A stretch of DNA of 64,000 nucleotides from positions 632,553 through 696,552 of the forward strand of contig BCLD01000004.1 of NCBI GenBank assembly GCA_001600875.1. The letters are read 5' to 3'. A program made the translations under genes and the position numbers. Position 1 is the stretch's first letter. Each line of letters begins with the position of its first letter. Source of the DNA: Solicoccozyma terricola (lineage: Eukaryota > Basidiomycota > Tremellomycetes > Filobasidiales > Piskurozymaceae). This document shows positions 10,111 through 21,263 of the stretch, piece after piece. Below the pieces are notes generated by a model. The model had not been told where the DNA came from. It did not search any database and saw only the letters and a program-made list of their open reading frames with translations.

Positions 10111-13100
10111 ATGCCGCCCACCCGGCCCCAACCCACCTCCTCCGACCACCACCCCTTCACTGCACCACCATCCATCCGCTCCAAGCGCAAGGCTCATCAG
10201 ATGGCAGACGATGCATCGCGAGACGCGTCGATGGCAGTGGTCGGCGTCGCATCGTCTTCGAGGAGGATGTCGACAAGGAGGAGGGACGGTGTCGTTGAAC
10301 AGGTGGTCAAGGAAACTGGCAAGAAGTCATCGCGTAGTGCTCCTCGTTCCGTCGGGAAGAAAGCAGCTCTACCCGTAGAGGTGGTGAATGGCAAAAGTTC
10401 ATGTACCTCCACTCCACCAGCTCAGGACACCGAGTCTATCGTGGCCACTACTGCACCGGACTACAAATCCAAGCGATTCCTGTCGTCTGGTCTATTTGCT
10501 CCGTCCCACCATCACCGTCTTCCCGTCTCACATCCTCACTTTTCAAAACCTCAAACCGCCCTCTCTCGACGGCGCTCCCTCACCACCAAAGCATCCACCT
10601 CAAAAAGCACCCTCCTACCTACCGAATACAAGCACCGCTTCCCTCCTCTCCCCATGCACCACATGCTCGATCAAATGGACCAAGACATCGAGTTCAAGAT
10701 CCCATTCGATATCATGTACGAATGGGAAAATGGACGTTTAACTAGAGGAGTCAAGCCCAAGCCCAAGAAATATCAGAAGATATCGAAGAGTGAGTGACCT
10801 CCAGCAGAATGAATCGACCCCATGAACGCTGATCATTGACGCCTGGTCCCGGGAAAAGACGTTTACGTTGATAGAAGTGCTGCCAAAGTTGATGGACAAT
10901 GGGCGGCGATCTGCCATTGTCAGCCGGACTCAGGCTGTCGAGAGAGGTGTTTGAATCGGTGAGTGAATCGCTGGTTTTTTTTTTCCAAGTCCAAGCATTG
11001 CAACTCATACAACCTCCATGTTATCATGCACAGCGTCATGAACTACCTCTGTGGCAAAGATTGCCCTTCCGGGGAGAACTGCACGAACAGATCATTGGCA
11101 TCTCGTCAACAAGCTCCGTATAGAGTGTTCTTTGTAAGTCTCTCATATCTGTTTCATAATATTCCGCTGTAATCCTCCGATGCTTACAAGTCCTCAACGT
11201 CCGTTCCGACTAGACTGGGAAACGTGGCTTCGGTTTACAAGCCACTAAACCGATCAAGAAGGGTGATTTCATCATGGATTATCGTGGAGAGGTGGGTGTC
11301 TGATTGCTGAATACTGCAGTGACCTCGTGCTGACCCCCTTGTTTCGCTATCCCTCCCCATGCAATCAGGTCATCCATATGAAGTGAATAAGGTAGCATCG
11401 ATATATATATGCAACACAAGACTGACTTCTCCCCCTATAACCACCCTCTAGCACCTTTTACAAACGCATTCGAGACGTCTATGCTGGCCGAAGCGACTTT
11501 TACGCCTTGTCGTATGACACCGACGAGGTGATAGATGCCGTGCGTGTCTCTCCGTTTCCCCCAGTCGAGCACCTGTTGACTTGTCACATAACGCGCCACC
11601 GATGCAGGGCCTGAGGGGCAATGACGCTCGATTTATCAATCACTCCTGCGGTCCGAACTTGGAGGTCCACAAGTACCAGACGCTGGGCATGGGTTATGAC
11701 GAGTTCGAGGTTGGGTTTTGGGCTTCGAGGGATATCGCAGAAGGAGAGGAGGCAAGTTTGGCTATTCGCGATACTCAAACAATGCTTGCGGCTGATCAAA
11801 TCGTTGTCCACTTCTAGCTCTTCTACAACTACAACTTTGACTCTTTCACGACGATACAGCGGCCTGCGAATCATCCAGAGTTTAATGCATCACCCATCGA
11901 GCGCCGACAACGATGCTACTGTGGGGCCGACAACTGCTCAGGTTGGCTAGGAAAGAAGCCAGATTCCAATACGTCTCTTGCACCTTCATCAGCCAAGGAA
12001 GTAGTCATGCGAAAGACCAAACCAAAGGTCGCTTCGCAAGTTGGCAAGGTGAAGGTGATCAAGAAGGGTTTGGTCTCGCTTGTTGCAGCAGCTAAGAAGA
12101 TCAGTCATGCGACGGCTAAAACAAAGGTCGTTGGCAAGAACACTCTGACCGTCCTCAAAGCTGTGTCTACCGTCCGGCGACCTAACGAGAAGAGGACCGT
12201 CGAGGAGGTACCGCCAAAGAGGTCACGCCAGAAAGTCGTCGAGAGAGCTACCGCTATACACGCTCCGAAAAAATTGATCGAGGATCTGCCAAAACGAGCT
12301 CACCTGAAAAATGCCGTCGAGCAAGCACTCAAACGGCCACACAACAAGAAGAGCATAACCCAGACCACCACTCAAAACAACGATGTGCCGAAACGATCTC
12401 ACAAGAAGAACGTTGTCGAGGGAGCACCCATACGGTCACCCAAGAAGACGAAGAGCCTCGCTCAGCCTTCTGGGCAGACCCAGGACGCGCCGAAACGATC
12501 TCACAGGAAAAAAGTTGTTGTTGACGAGCAATCGATTCCAAACTCCGTGGACTCCTCTCGATCGTCTCAAAGAGCTCGAATCACCCTGGCTCAGCGAGTG
12601 ACAGAGGCATTGCTACCTGAACCAACACAGCCTCTCAAGCTGGGGGCCTACTCCGCACGCTCAGATTTCTGCTCGACCAGAACGACTCGTCGATCAATGC
12701 CGGTCCTTGAACAGCCGTCAATGTCGGAGGGGTCCGATGATTTGCCTTTGCTCGCAATCAGCCATTGCGTGCATAGTCTGGCTCCTATCAGTGGTTCAAG
12801 TAACGCAGATCGCGCACTTTCAACGATCGACGATCTGCAGGGGACTTCTGCCTCCACCTCCAGATCTTCCCCGCCCACTTACACCAATTCCGAAGCCATG
12901 ATCTCGGAAGTAGCATCAATCGTTACTAGCTCATCAAGGCAAGACAATGCAGTAGCATCCGCGGTCTACCCATCCGGAAGTGCACTTCTCAACGTGCCCA
13001 TAATACCCACGCGCATCATCGTTGCATCTGCGATGACGCCAATGTCTTTCAATCCCAAAGTTTGGAATGTCGTCGACTCGAAGCACCGGTCATCCGTCCA

Positions 13101-15966
13101 GGTCAACTTGCTGGACTTGCTCGAAGCCTCGATCGTAAAGCCTGATCAATCGTCAACCTTGACAAACGCTGCGGCCTGCTTCAGCCGAAACCGGAGCCGA
13201 TCTTGGACCCATCGAGATTTCACGCCTCCGCCTCCTTACTCACCTCTAACGCCATTCGGCGGTGCCGCCTCCCTCCTTGCCGCGCCTGCTCCCGTGGTGA
13301 CCATGACGGAGGGCCAAGAGGGCAACGCGGCAAATTACGGTCCTCCACCAGATGAGGGAAGCTATGACCAGGGTTACGGTGGAGATGAACCTCCATCATA
13401 CCCAAACCAGGACAATAATGAGGGTGGTGGCCAACCACCTACGGACAGTGGTGCCGGCGGAAATGGCAGGGATGATGGAGGTGGTGATCCAGGCCGAAAC
13501 GACGGAAACGGAGATGACGACTTTTCCGGCGAAAGTGATTCAGAGGACGAGCTCGATGAAAACGGAAATCCTATCCGTCGGCACGTAGACCAAAACGGGC
13601 AAGGTCCATCTTTAGACGAACAGGCCGCGCAGGCTGCCTTTGGAGCAGATCAGTTCAGTCTTGAAGATTATAGCCGGCATCCAGATCTCGTTGCTTTGGT
13701 AGCTGAAAACCTGAACGAGAATGCCGCTAGGCAGCGCAAGAAGGGTAAAAAGTCACGGCGAGGTCGCCTAACCGATGTTGAGGAGGCTTTGGCGAGAACT
13801 ATCGAATCCGCAAGCAGGCAGGGAATATCACGAGAAGATGGCGAAAATGACGACGATGACGAACATTTAAACGACGCTCAAAGGGCGGTCCAGAAGGCAG
13901 CCAGAGCTGCTGCAAAGGCGGAACGCCAGCGACTCAGAGACGACGAGGACGGAAGCAAGAAACGCCGCAACAAATGGGTGCTACCTCTGGATGATGAACA
14001 GATTGAGCTCGAGCGCCGCAAGAAAAAGAAGGGCCAGAAGTGGCTGGATGCCATGAAGGGCCTGGCTGCAGCCAAGCGTGCTGCATCCGGAATTCCCGAT
14101 CCTGTCCTTCAAGATGGTGACCAGTCGATCCAACAGGAATTTGAACTTGACGTCAGCAGTGATGACGACGGCAGCGAGTCCGATATGACCGAGCTCGATG
14201 AGCATGAAGACAAGGATAAGACCGACGACCAGACGGAAGGTGGACGGTCGGATCTCAAGGAAGGTGGTGCTGACGGCGACGCTCCCACTTTGCCGCCGAA
14301 GCCCAAGCGAATAAGAAAACCCCGCCCGCCAAGACGGTTCAAGACGACCTTGACACGTTTGCGACCCAAGCTAGAAGCTGCTCTGACGTCGGTTTCGCAG
14401 GAGGAGGAAGACGCCGCCTTAGAGCAGGAGCGGAGGCGTCGCAAGAAGGGATTGGTTTGGCTCGATGCGATGAAAGCGCTTGCGAGAGCCAAGCGAGAAG
14501 CTCAACAAGCTCAAGTAGAGGGGCGACCGGTACCTGAATTTGTCTTGCCGCCTACGAGTCTTATTCCCAGTGGCAAGAGGAAGAGCAAGAAAAATCGGGG
14601 AGACACCGAGGAGACGACGGGAGCGGGTGATGAGAGCATCGAGGACGGCGCGAGCGCTGCCACCGCTGCTGAAGTAGCTGCGTTGCTACCACCTGGCGAT
14701 ACGTCCTTGGCTGCGGTTGAACAGCTAGACAGCGAGATTCCAGGTGGTATTCCGGCTTTCATGTTCCCTCCCGATCACCCTGCTGCTCAAGGACATCGCA
14801 CCGACCCTCAAGCTAACACGGTTCCGACGACTCTTCCGGACTACCTCGACCCGCAACTCATGGCCAATGCAGCGGCGGCCGCGGCAGCCTTTGAGCGCTC
14901 TCAAGAGATGTCCGGCGATGGTGTTCCGACATCTACTTCCTTCTCTGCGTACATGCCGCAGTTTCCAACCGCGCAAGCCAATCTGACGGGCGCGTACGGT
15001 GGTCATCACGAGTCCACATCAGCGGGACAGTACAATGACGGCGATTATCGCTTTGACAACAACGCGTACGGTCAGCAAGTCTATCATCAAGATCAAGGTA
15101 CCTCGGGCCAGGATGTGCAATCCAACGACTACCAGACAAATGTGCAGACGTTCGGCGGGTTGCCGTCGTTCAACCTTCCCGTCTTTGATCCTTTTCAGCG
15201 CGACGACGGCCTCGCTGGATCTCCGGGTAGTGCGACCCATCAACTGGCCAACATGCCACCCGTACCCGTTCTGTCTCGTGCGTCCGAGACCCCTACTGCG
15301 AAGGGCGAGAAGCGGAAGCGCGGTCCTCCAGTCAAAAAGATCGCTGGCTCCACTGTGGTACCACTGACGGATGAGCAATGGGAAGCGGAGCGCAAAAAGA
15401 GGAAGAAGGGGTACAGCTGGGTTGCGGAAACCAAGGCAGCCGCAGAAGCTGAGAGGCAAGCTGCTGCGCTGCGAGCGAGCGGTATCAAGCCTCCCCGCAA
15501 GCCTAAGTCCAACTCGCGAAGAACAGCAGATGCTTTGGCTGCGACAGAGCAAGCTGCTGCTGACCAAGCTCAGCTGCAATACGACCCGTCTCAAGTCGGC
15601 ATAGATCATCATCAGGGGCAGGATCACTATGGACAACTGGACCTCGGTCTTACTGGTGATGTTGACCAAGGCGGTGTATCGGTGACGGACCAACAGGTTC
15701 AAGGTGGAGATGTTTCGTCACAGCAGCAAGCTCACCACGATGACGTCCTCCCATATCCGACGATGAACGAGTCGCTGATCGGTCAGGATCAACCCTATGG
15801 TGGATTGCAGCAAGCGTACCAAACGGCTGGTCAAGCGTACGGCCTTGATATGCAGATGTACAACGCGGAAGAAGCGGCGAACGCTTACGTCGGGGCGGCC
15901 GCTGAGCAGATATATCATCAAGCTATCGACCCGTATCAAGCGATGCAGCATCAAGGCGGGGAGTGA
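10111..15966 (+). CDS. AWS-SET-postSET histone-lysine methyltransferase (ASH1/SET2-like core) with giant C-terminal extension
   Basis: Predicted chromatin-bound lysine methyltransferase of 1,783 residues. Exons: 10111-10789, 10859-10958, 11034-11133, 11214-11291, 11369-11382 (14 nt), 11452-11539, 11608-11751 and 11818-15966; all joins keep frame. Residues 1-230 are basic and disordered. An AWS zinc region follows (CHCQPDSGC, CLNR, YLCGKDCP), then SET with KRGFGLQA, DYRGEVI, ARFINHSCGPN and GEELFYNYNF, then post-SET RCYCGADNCSGWLG (about 433-446). The core suggests H3K36-type (ASH1/NSD/SET2) enzymes. The remaining about 1,335 residues come from one unbroken exon. They hold six PKRSHKK-like basic repeats (about 531-642), an acidic/Gly-rich zone, and three copies of a K-K-G-x-x-W repeat (about 1122, 1259 and 1582). 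The last intron of the core is GC-AG. Start ATG at 10111 follows TCAGCC. Confidence 0.88.
11369..11382 (+). other. 14-nt microexon inside the SET domain
   Basis: Flanked by CAATCAG at the 5' side and GTGAAT at the 3' side. It encodes V-I-H-M plus two bases that join to C of the next exon, bridging DYRGE to TFYKRIRDVYAG. Without it the frame is lost before NHSCGPN. Confidence 0.8.
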
Positions 15967-16100
15967 GGAGTTGGAGAGGAGGAGCGAATAGTTGTAATTG
16001 AGGTCTATCTTGTACTTCTTGGACGGGGAGATGACGACACGAAGATACTCCGACGATCGTCATGCATCATCGTATTAGATATTTTCTAACGAAACATTCC

Positions 16101-17307
16101 TCATCGTCCATCGACATCGTCTACTCTTGGCGGCTCAACTGCCTTGCCATCCTCCCAGATGATTTCATCCCATTCTCTTACCTTCCTGGTATTCCCACCC
16201 CTCCTACTACGACGAGCTGCCTTGCCTGTTTTCCCTTCGAGCTCGAGCTCCGCGATTGGATCTACGACCGTTGCTTCGCCCGTGACGGACGAATTTCCTT
16301 CCTCGCTGACCTCGATAAATTCCTTGCGGGATCTTACCACCTTTTTGAACAACTCGCGTGGCACTCTACCTTCCTCATTCCCAGGAGTCAAGACCACATT
16401 ATTGCTCGATACATAGACTTTGATTGGTGGGTCTGACGACAGTAGATCTGGGAGAGATAGATATACGAAAAGATCCGATCGGAGTCGTGGTCCCGACGTC
16501 GAGTTGTACCTCGAGGTAGTCAAATGAACATGTTGACGATTCATCCTTGAAAGACCTGTCTCTCGTATCGATTCCCAATTCTCCCATTTTGTGCCGTGGA
16601 CCATGTCACCGACCTTTTTCAAAGAATCTGAATCGACTTGGGAGATCTCCTCGAGGAGTTGGTCTGCTTCGATAGTTTTCAAGGAATGGCCCTGAGCTGC
16701 TCGGATGAACCATTCTCCTGCTGGTAGAGTAGATGACGATGCCGGCGAAGAGGTTGCATCAGCAGCTGATGCGTCGCTGGGCTCCCAAGCTGGGATTTCC
16801 GGGATGGGCGTGACAGGGGTCAGAGGCTGTTCATTGACCGGTTTTTTTTCGAGTGGTTGATATGGTTGTGGGTCAAGAGCGTATAGCAAGGTGAACCTCT
16901 GCTTGACATTGGATGTTACGAGGTGATGGAGATGAGGGAATGAGAGGGCGGTGAGGTTTGGTTGTGCGAGCTGTGCGCGAGACATAAGGTGTATAAGAAG
17001 TAGAGTCAGCTGTGAATAGAGTCTGTCGGAAGAGGAGAGAATCGGTGGATTCAGTGACACTTGATGTAAAGCGACACAAAGATTCTTCGCTAAGCTCAGA
17101 GATGTATTGCTCGCTACGCTCGCGGAAGAAGAGCTATCTTACGAGAGCAAGTACTTCGGTACTCACCAGCTTGCTGACCCTGACATACCCATCCGAGCGC
17201 ATAGGGAGGTTGTGTTTGTCTGCGCCATGACGGAGAAGATAAGCTAAAGTCTTTGAGTAGCGAGTGTCGATGTCATCCTGAGGGAGACCACGTAGAGGAG
17301 GAGGCAT
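16101..17307 (-). CDS. TPT1: tRNA 2'-phosphotransferase Tpt1/KptA
   Basis: Removes the splice-junction 2'-phosphate left on tRNA by fungal ligase, transferring it to NAD. Exon 1 (ATG at 17307) gives RYSKTLAYLLRHGADKHNL and SDGYVRVSKL; the Arg-His pair is the first catalytic pair of the family. After one or more introns, exon 2 continues LAQPNLTALSFPHLHHLV, VKQRFTLLYALDP (third key residue, Arg), WFIRAAQGHS, VHGTKWENWESIRETGLSRM and NRQHVHLTT, all Tpt1 landmarks. An about 40-residue Ser/Pro linker between KQRF and the RAAQGHS strand is longer than in the bacterial enzyme, and a basic C-terminal tail (RRSRRGG) follows. Convergent with the SET gene, with 134 bp between the stops. Extending exon 2 upstream of the AQPNLT segment gives only intron sequence. 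Confidence 0.93.
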
Positions 17308-18343
17308 GGGTGGATATTGAATTGGGAGGAAGGGAGGGAGTGAGAGGTAGTCGCGAGGGATGGATGTATGGGATTAAATGGGCGATTAAATGAGGTGATA
17401 ATTGGATGAATAAATAATAAATAAATAAATAAATGACAATAATCCGCGGAATGTGATTTAAATGACTAAATAATAAATAGCAAAATAATAATAAATAAAT
17501 AATAATAAAATAAGAGTATTCCGCGCCCCGCCCTCGCGTTCCCCCTGCTTCACTTCCATCCACCCACTCGCCCACTCACCATCACTCTCGCATCGTCCAT
17601 CCCCTCTCTCACTCTACATCGCTTCTCCCACTTGCTTCGTTCCAACATCGCCCACATCCCCCACATCGTCCATTCTTCAACCACACACAATAACATTTTT
17701 CAGCCCGTATACGACCTGCCAAAAACACACAGCCACCCCACTACACACTCCCCCACCCACCCGAATTCACACGCTTCCTTTCTGCTCTCCCGAACCCCAC
17801 GTATCAGATACCGCTCTCTGCTCATTCTAATCGACCAGATTGGCAATTGACGCCTATTCTCGCCGTCTCTTTCTCTTCGGCTCCAACGGTCCAGTGTCCC
17901 GACTTCGACTTTCCACACTACAATTCGAGGCTCATCAAACGTCCATTTTCCGACTGCGTAGTCGATCTCACCAGCAACAGATCAAACCTTTCGCCGGCGA
18001 TTACTTGACACCACAAATCTCCCAACACCACTCAAATCGTACCGCCACTTAATCGTCTCTAACCTGAACATACCAATCGTCCTTTTGCAACTTGTCCTTT
18101 TTTTCTTCATCGTTGTCTTATCTAACGTCGCGCCGTCATCAAAAACGCTAAATCACCACCATCCACCATCCACCATCCATAATAAATTCCGTAGTAACCA
18201 CAGACGTACCCCTATCGCAAAGATAAACGCTCCCGCTTCTCATCTTCCAGACCCCTCGAACGAAATACCTCTTACGACCGTGAAGAAACCGATCGTTTCT
18301 TTTACCACTTCTACTACGAACAAGCCACAACATCTTTCCGAAC
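17308..18343. promoter_or_regulatory. 1-kb divergent intergenic region between TPT1 and the Q-rich gene
   Basis: No gene is supported. 17400-17515 is AT-rich with AAAT/AATA repeats. From 17520 to 18340 the plus strand is pyrimidine-rich with almost no G runs, as expected of a long promoter and 5' leader. A CCATCCA-type repeat sits near 18160-18180. Small open frames here are fragmentary and lack conserved features. Confidence 0.5.
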
Positions 18344-19841
18344 ATGTCTCTCCCTATCAACCCGCGTTCCGCTCTTCTGGACGGACTACGGAGCACGTCT
18401 CAGCTACAACAGCAACAACAACAACAACAACAACAACAGCAGTCGCTCAACCCTGCATACCAGACCGGCATGTACAACCCATCTGGTGAAAACACCGACG
18501 ATCTTCTTACCGCTAGGATGGCTGGGATGGGATTCGGTCAACCTGGGGATCTAACAGGAATCCAAGCACAACGTGGCGGTCAACGTCCGCCGTTTCGACA
18601 ACACCAGCAGCCGGCTGCTTTGTACGCTCCCGCTCAGATTTATCAGCATCAACCATCGCTTCCGAATCCCACCACCACCACCCTCCTCCCAAACATCCCT
18701 CTGCAGCAAACTCAGATGATGGCGTACAATGCTCTGAATCAAAAGGTCTCTCAAGCTCAACATCTCGCTCGACTGAATGGGTGGTCGTTGGATGAAGCCG
18801 TTGCGCGACTTGGAGGATTCACATCAGAGGAAATCAGGATGTTACAAGCAGCCGCGTCGACCAACAACGGCGTGACATCATCTCAACAGCAGCAGCAGCA
18901 ACAGCAACAACAACAGATGGCAGCTGCAGCCGCCGCCGCTGACCAAGTTCGACAGCTTCAAGCCTTACAAGCTCAGCTACATGCTAGACAAGCTCAGAAC
19001 CAACAACTGCAGGCCCAGATGTTGCAGCAACAACAGTATCAGCAGCAAGCTCATTCAATTCACACGACTTCCACCCTTCCCACTCAACTTTCTTCGGATG
19101 GGTCTCCTCCTCAACCACCCCACGGCCACGTCGCATCAGCATATGAACAACGACAGGTTGCGAAGCAGCAAATCGAAGCGAATCTACGGGCAAGGAGTAA
19201 CGGCTTTGATCTGCAGGACCACAAACCATTAATCCCAGTGCCGACATACAGCGTTCCTAATCAATCTCTACCCTCACCACCCTTCATGTCCACTTCTCAT
19301 CTGGAAACTACCTCTATCATCCCACCCTCTGGACCGGCCAAGAACGAGACGGCTTCGAATTGGCGCAAGGGTCCTGGTGCACCCGCCAACGCCTCCAACT
19401 CCGACGGCTCCTCTAGGTCTTCTCCTGTGCCATACATCCGCGGTCAGTCCGGCAGGCCTTCTCCTCCTCTTCTTCCCAGTGGTCACCAACCTTCTCCCGA
19501 ACGCACCATCACCACGATCCCTCTTCGTGGAACGCTCCCCACGGCACAATCAAGGTACACTCCCGAGCCAACTTACAGCGGTCGACAGACCCCGACGTTT
19601 GCTGTCATCGTTATCAGACAGCCAAGAGGGCCGCCGGCGGGTGCGGATGAACTCGGAGGACACAATTTTGCGAGCAGGTGAGTTTGTGGTCAGGTTTGAG
19701 AGGGCCTTCAATGAGTCCAAGAATGCTCATCGAGGTAAACCGGCTCTCTTCTTCCACCCCGCGCGTAGAATCCGACAGAAGGCTGCTCTCGACTTATCCA
19801 ACGCTCTCGGCCGTCGTGCCGAATTGGCTACGGGTGCTTGA
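18344..19841 (+). CDS. Glutamine-rich protein of unknown function
   Basis: I do not recognise a family. ATG at 18344. The N-terminus has a 12-residue polyglutamine (about 22-33, mixed CAA/CAG), and a second run of about 11 Gln lies near residue 185, followed by a short poly-Ala and a Gln-rich coiled segment. Between them is the one structured-looking stretch, LNGWSLDEAVARLGGFTSEE. The rest is Ser/Pro-rich. The first frame ends at 19681 in sequence that looks non-coding. A GT-AG intron from about 19552 (GTACAC) to the ACAG near 19621 instead joins to SQEGRRRVRMNSEDTILRAG, EFVVRFERAFNESKNAH and a basic end ALDLSNALGRRAELATGA, stop 19841. That C-terminus looks real. Gln-rich composition with two Q runs fits a transcription or RNA regulator, but this is only inference. 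Confidence 0.6.
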
Positions 19842-20224
19842 CGGCATACTTTCGACACTCTGGTGGAACGTCGTGCGTCCGGGAACCTCACCTCGTACTC
19901 CTTTTCCTCCCTGTATTTTATTCGACCCAGCCTCTCTAGACGGGGCGGTCATTACTCTGTGTGATCGTGGGGTTTCTACCTGTGTCTCCTTGTCGTATAC
20001 ACTGTGGAGATTGTACTGTAGCAGTGCTAATATGTTGATTCGATAGAGACTCGACTCGCCTTATCGCAACTTGTTCACTCTGACGGGACGCGCCGTTGAG
20101 AGCGGAGTTTGGAGTTGGATGGATGGGATGGGATGGAATGTGGGCGGCAGGGTACATCATATCCGGCATATCAATCGATCATCTCCTACCTCTCCTCTCC
20201 ATACAAACACTCTCATCCCCAGTC
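19842..20224. promoter_or_regulatory. Intergenic region upstream of OHCU decarboxylase
   Basis: 383 bp without a supported gene. It contains a short GGATG-type repeat at about 20114-20140 and a C/T-rich leader just before the ATG at 20225. Confidence 0.5.
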
Positions 20225-20935
20225 ATGGCCACATCGTCTACCCTTCCACCAACGCCGAACGTGCAAGACGTCAACGCACTAGACAACACGCTCAGCCTCC
20301 TCCTCGAGCCATCACCTGCTCTACACAATCTCCTGGTCCCTGCCATCCATTCCCGCATTTCCAGCACCACTTCCAACCCAACCACCTATTCTGACCTGAT
20401 CGACCTATGCGCCGAGGAAATCAAGAGCTGGGATATGGAAGACAAGGCAGTATTTTTAGGTGGTCATCCGTTGATTGGAGAGGTGAAGGGGTTATCTGCC
20501 CTATCGAACAGTGAACAAGGTGGACCAGTGCGGACGCCCGAGGTGGTGTTGAAGAGGTGAGTGAGATGAGATTTGGTGTACACTGCGCTAATAATAACTG
20601 ATGTGGGGAATGGGGTAATTGGGACATCCGCCAGGCTGGCACATCTCAATGCGATGTATTCCACCATCTACTCGGGTCTACCGTATATCACGTTTGTCAA
20701 CGGTCGACCTCGATCGGCAATCATCACCGAGATGGAATCAGCGATTGGAATCCCTGCTTCTCCAGTACCACTACCGGATGACTACTCGACTGATCAACCT
20801 GCGTTACATGATGAGTATGTACAACGTAGGATCGTCAGCAAGGGCGACAAGGCGTGGACGAAGGAATGTGAACGTGCGTTGGGGGATATATGGCTGATCG
20901 CGAGGAGTCGAGTGACAGGGATGGGATTGCGGTGA
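20225..20935 (+). CDS. 2-oxo-4-hydroxy-4-carboxy-5-ureidoimidazoline (OHCU) decarboxylase
   Basis: Third step of urate breakdown: decarboxylates OHCU to S-allantoin, after urate oxidase and HIU hydrolase. Two exons, 20225-20556 and 20635-20935, joined at AAGAG|G. Exon 1 encodes the helical N-terminus with LLEPSPALHNLLVPAI, TYSDLIDLCAEEIKSW and the catalytic-site motif GGHPLIGEVKGLSALSNSEQ (His of HPxIG, and SxxEQ). Exon 2 gives LAHLNAMYSTIYSGLPYITF and VNGRPRSAIITEME, then a helix ending in DIWLIARSRVTGMGLR. At about 210 residues it matches the fungal branch of the family. Purine use as nitrogen source is well known in Cryptococcus, where such genes are nitrogen-controlled; no neighbour here belongs to that pathway. 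Confidence 0.88.
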
Positions 20936-21263
20936 GGGGTGGGTATGGAGGGATGGAGGGATGGAGGGATGTTAGTGTGGGACATGGAGACTAGTGGTGG
21001 ATGGATAATATGGGTGTATGTATGTACGGGTCGATGGGATGGATGGATTGTCGAAATTACGTCATCGCAGTCCAACCCGTGTTCAACCTCATCTCCACAG
21101 TCCCCATGTCATCCACAGTAACATCACCCCACTCCATCCACATCCCCATCACCTCCCAGTCCTCCATCAGCCAACATCCACCGTCCACTCATCATGACCA
21201 TCATGCTCTGAACAGCGAGGTTCCCCCTTAAGCTCCACTTCCCGCCGCGCCTGCCGCAACTCG
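20936..21263. promoter_or_regulatory. Intergenic region upstream of APP1
   Basis: 328 bp with no supported gene. GGAGGGATG is repeated about three times at 20945-20970, followed by G-rich then C/A-rich sequence leading to the APP1 start. Confidence 0.5.

Noticed and set aside
12007..15966. The long plus-strand frame as a separate gene starting at the ATG at 12007
   Set aside because: The same frame is open from 11818 and carries the end of the SET domain and post-SET motif directly upstream, so it is the last exon of the SET gene.
17400..17515. AT-rich AAAT repeats as a replication origin or centromere element
   Set aside because: Only about 115 bp, with no further support; such AT patches are common near fungal promoters.
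19552..19585. 34-nt intron in the Q-rich gene (GTACAC to CGACAG)
   Set aside because: It also restores frame but is shorter than any other intron here; the acceptor near 19621 gives a normal about 70-nt intron.
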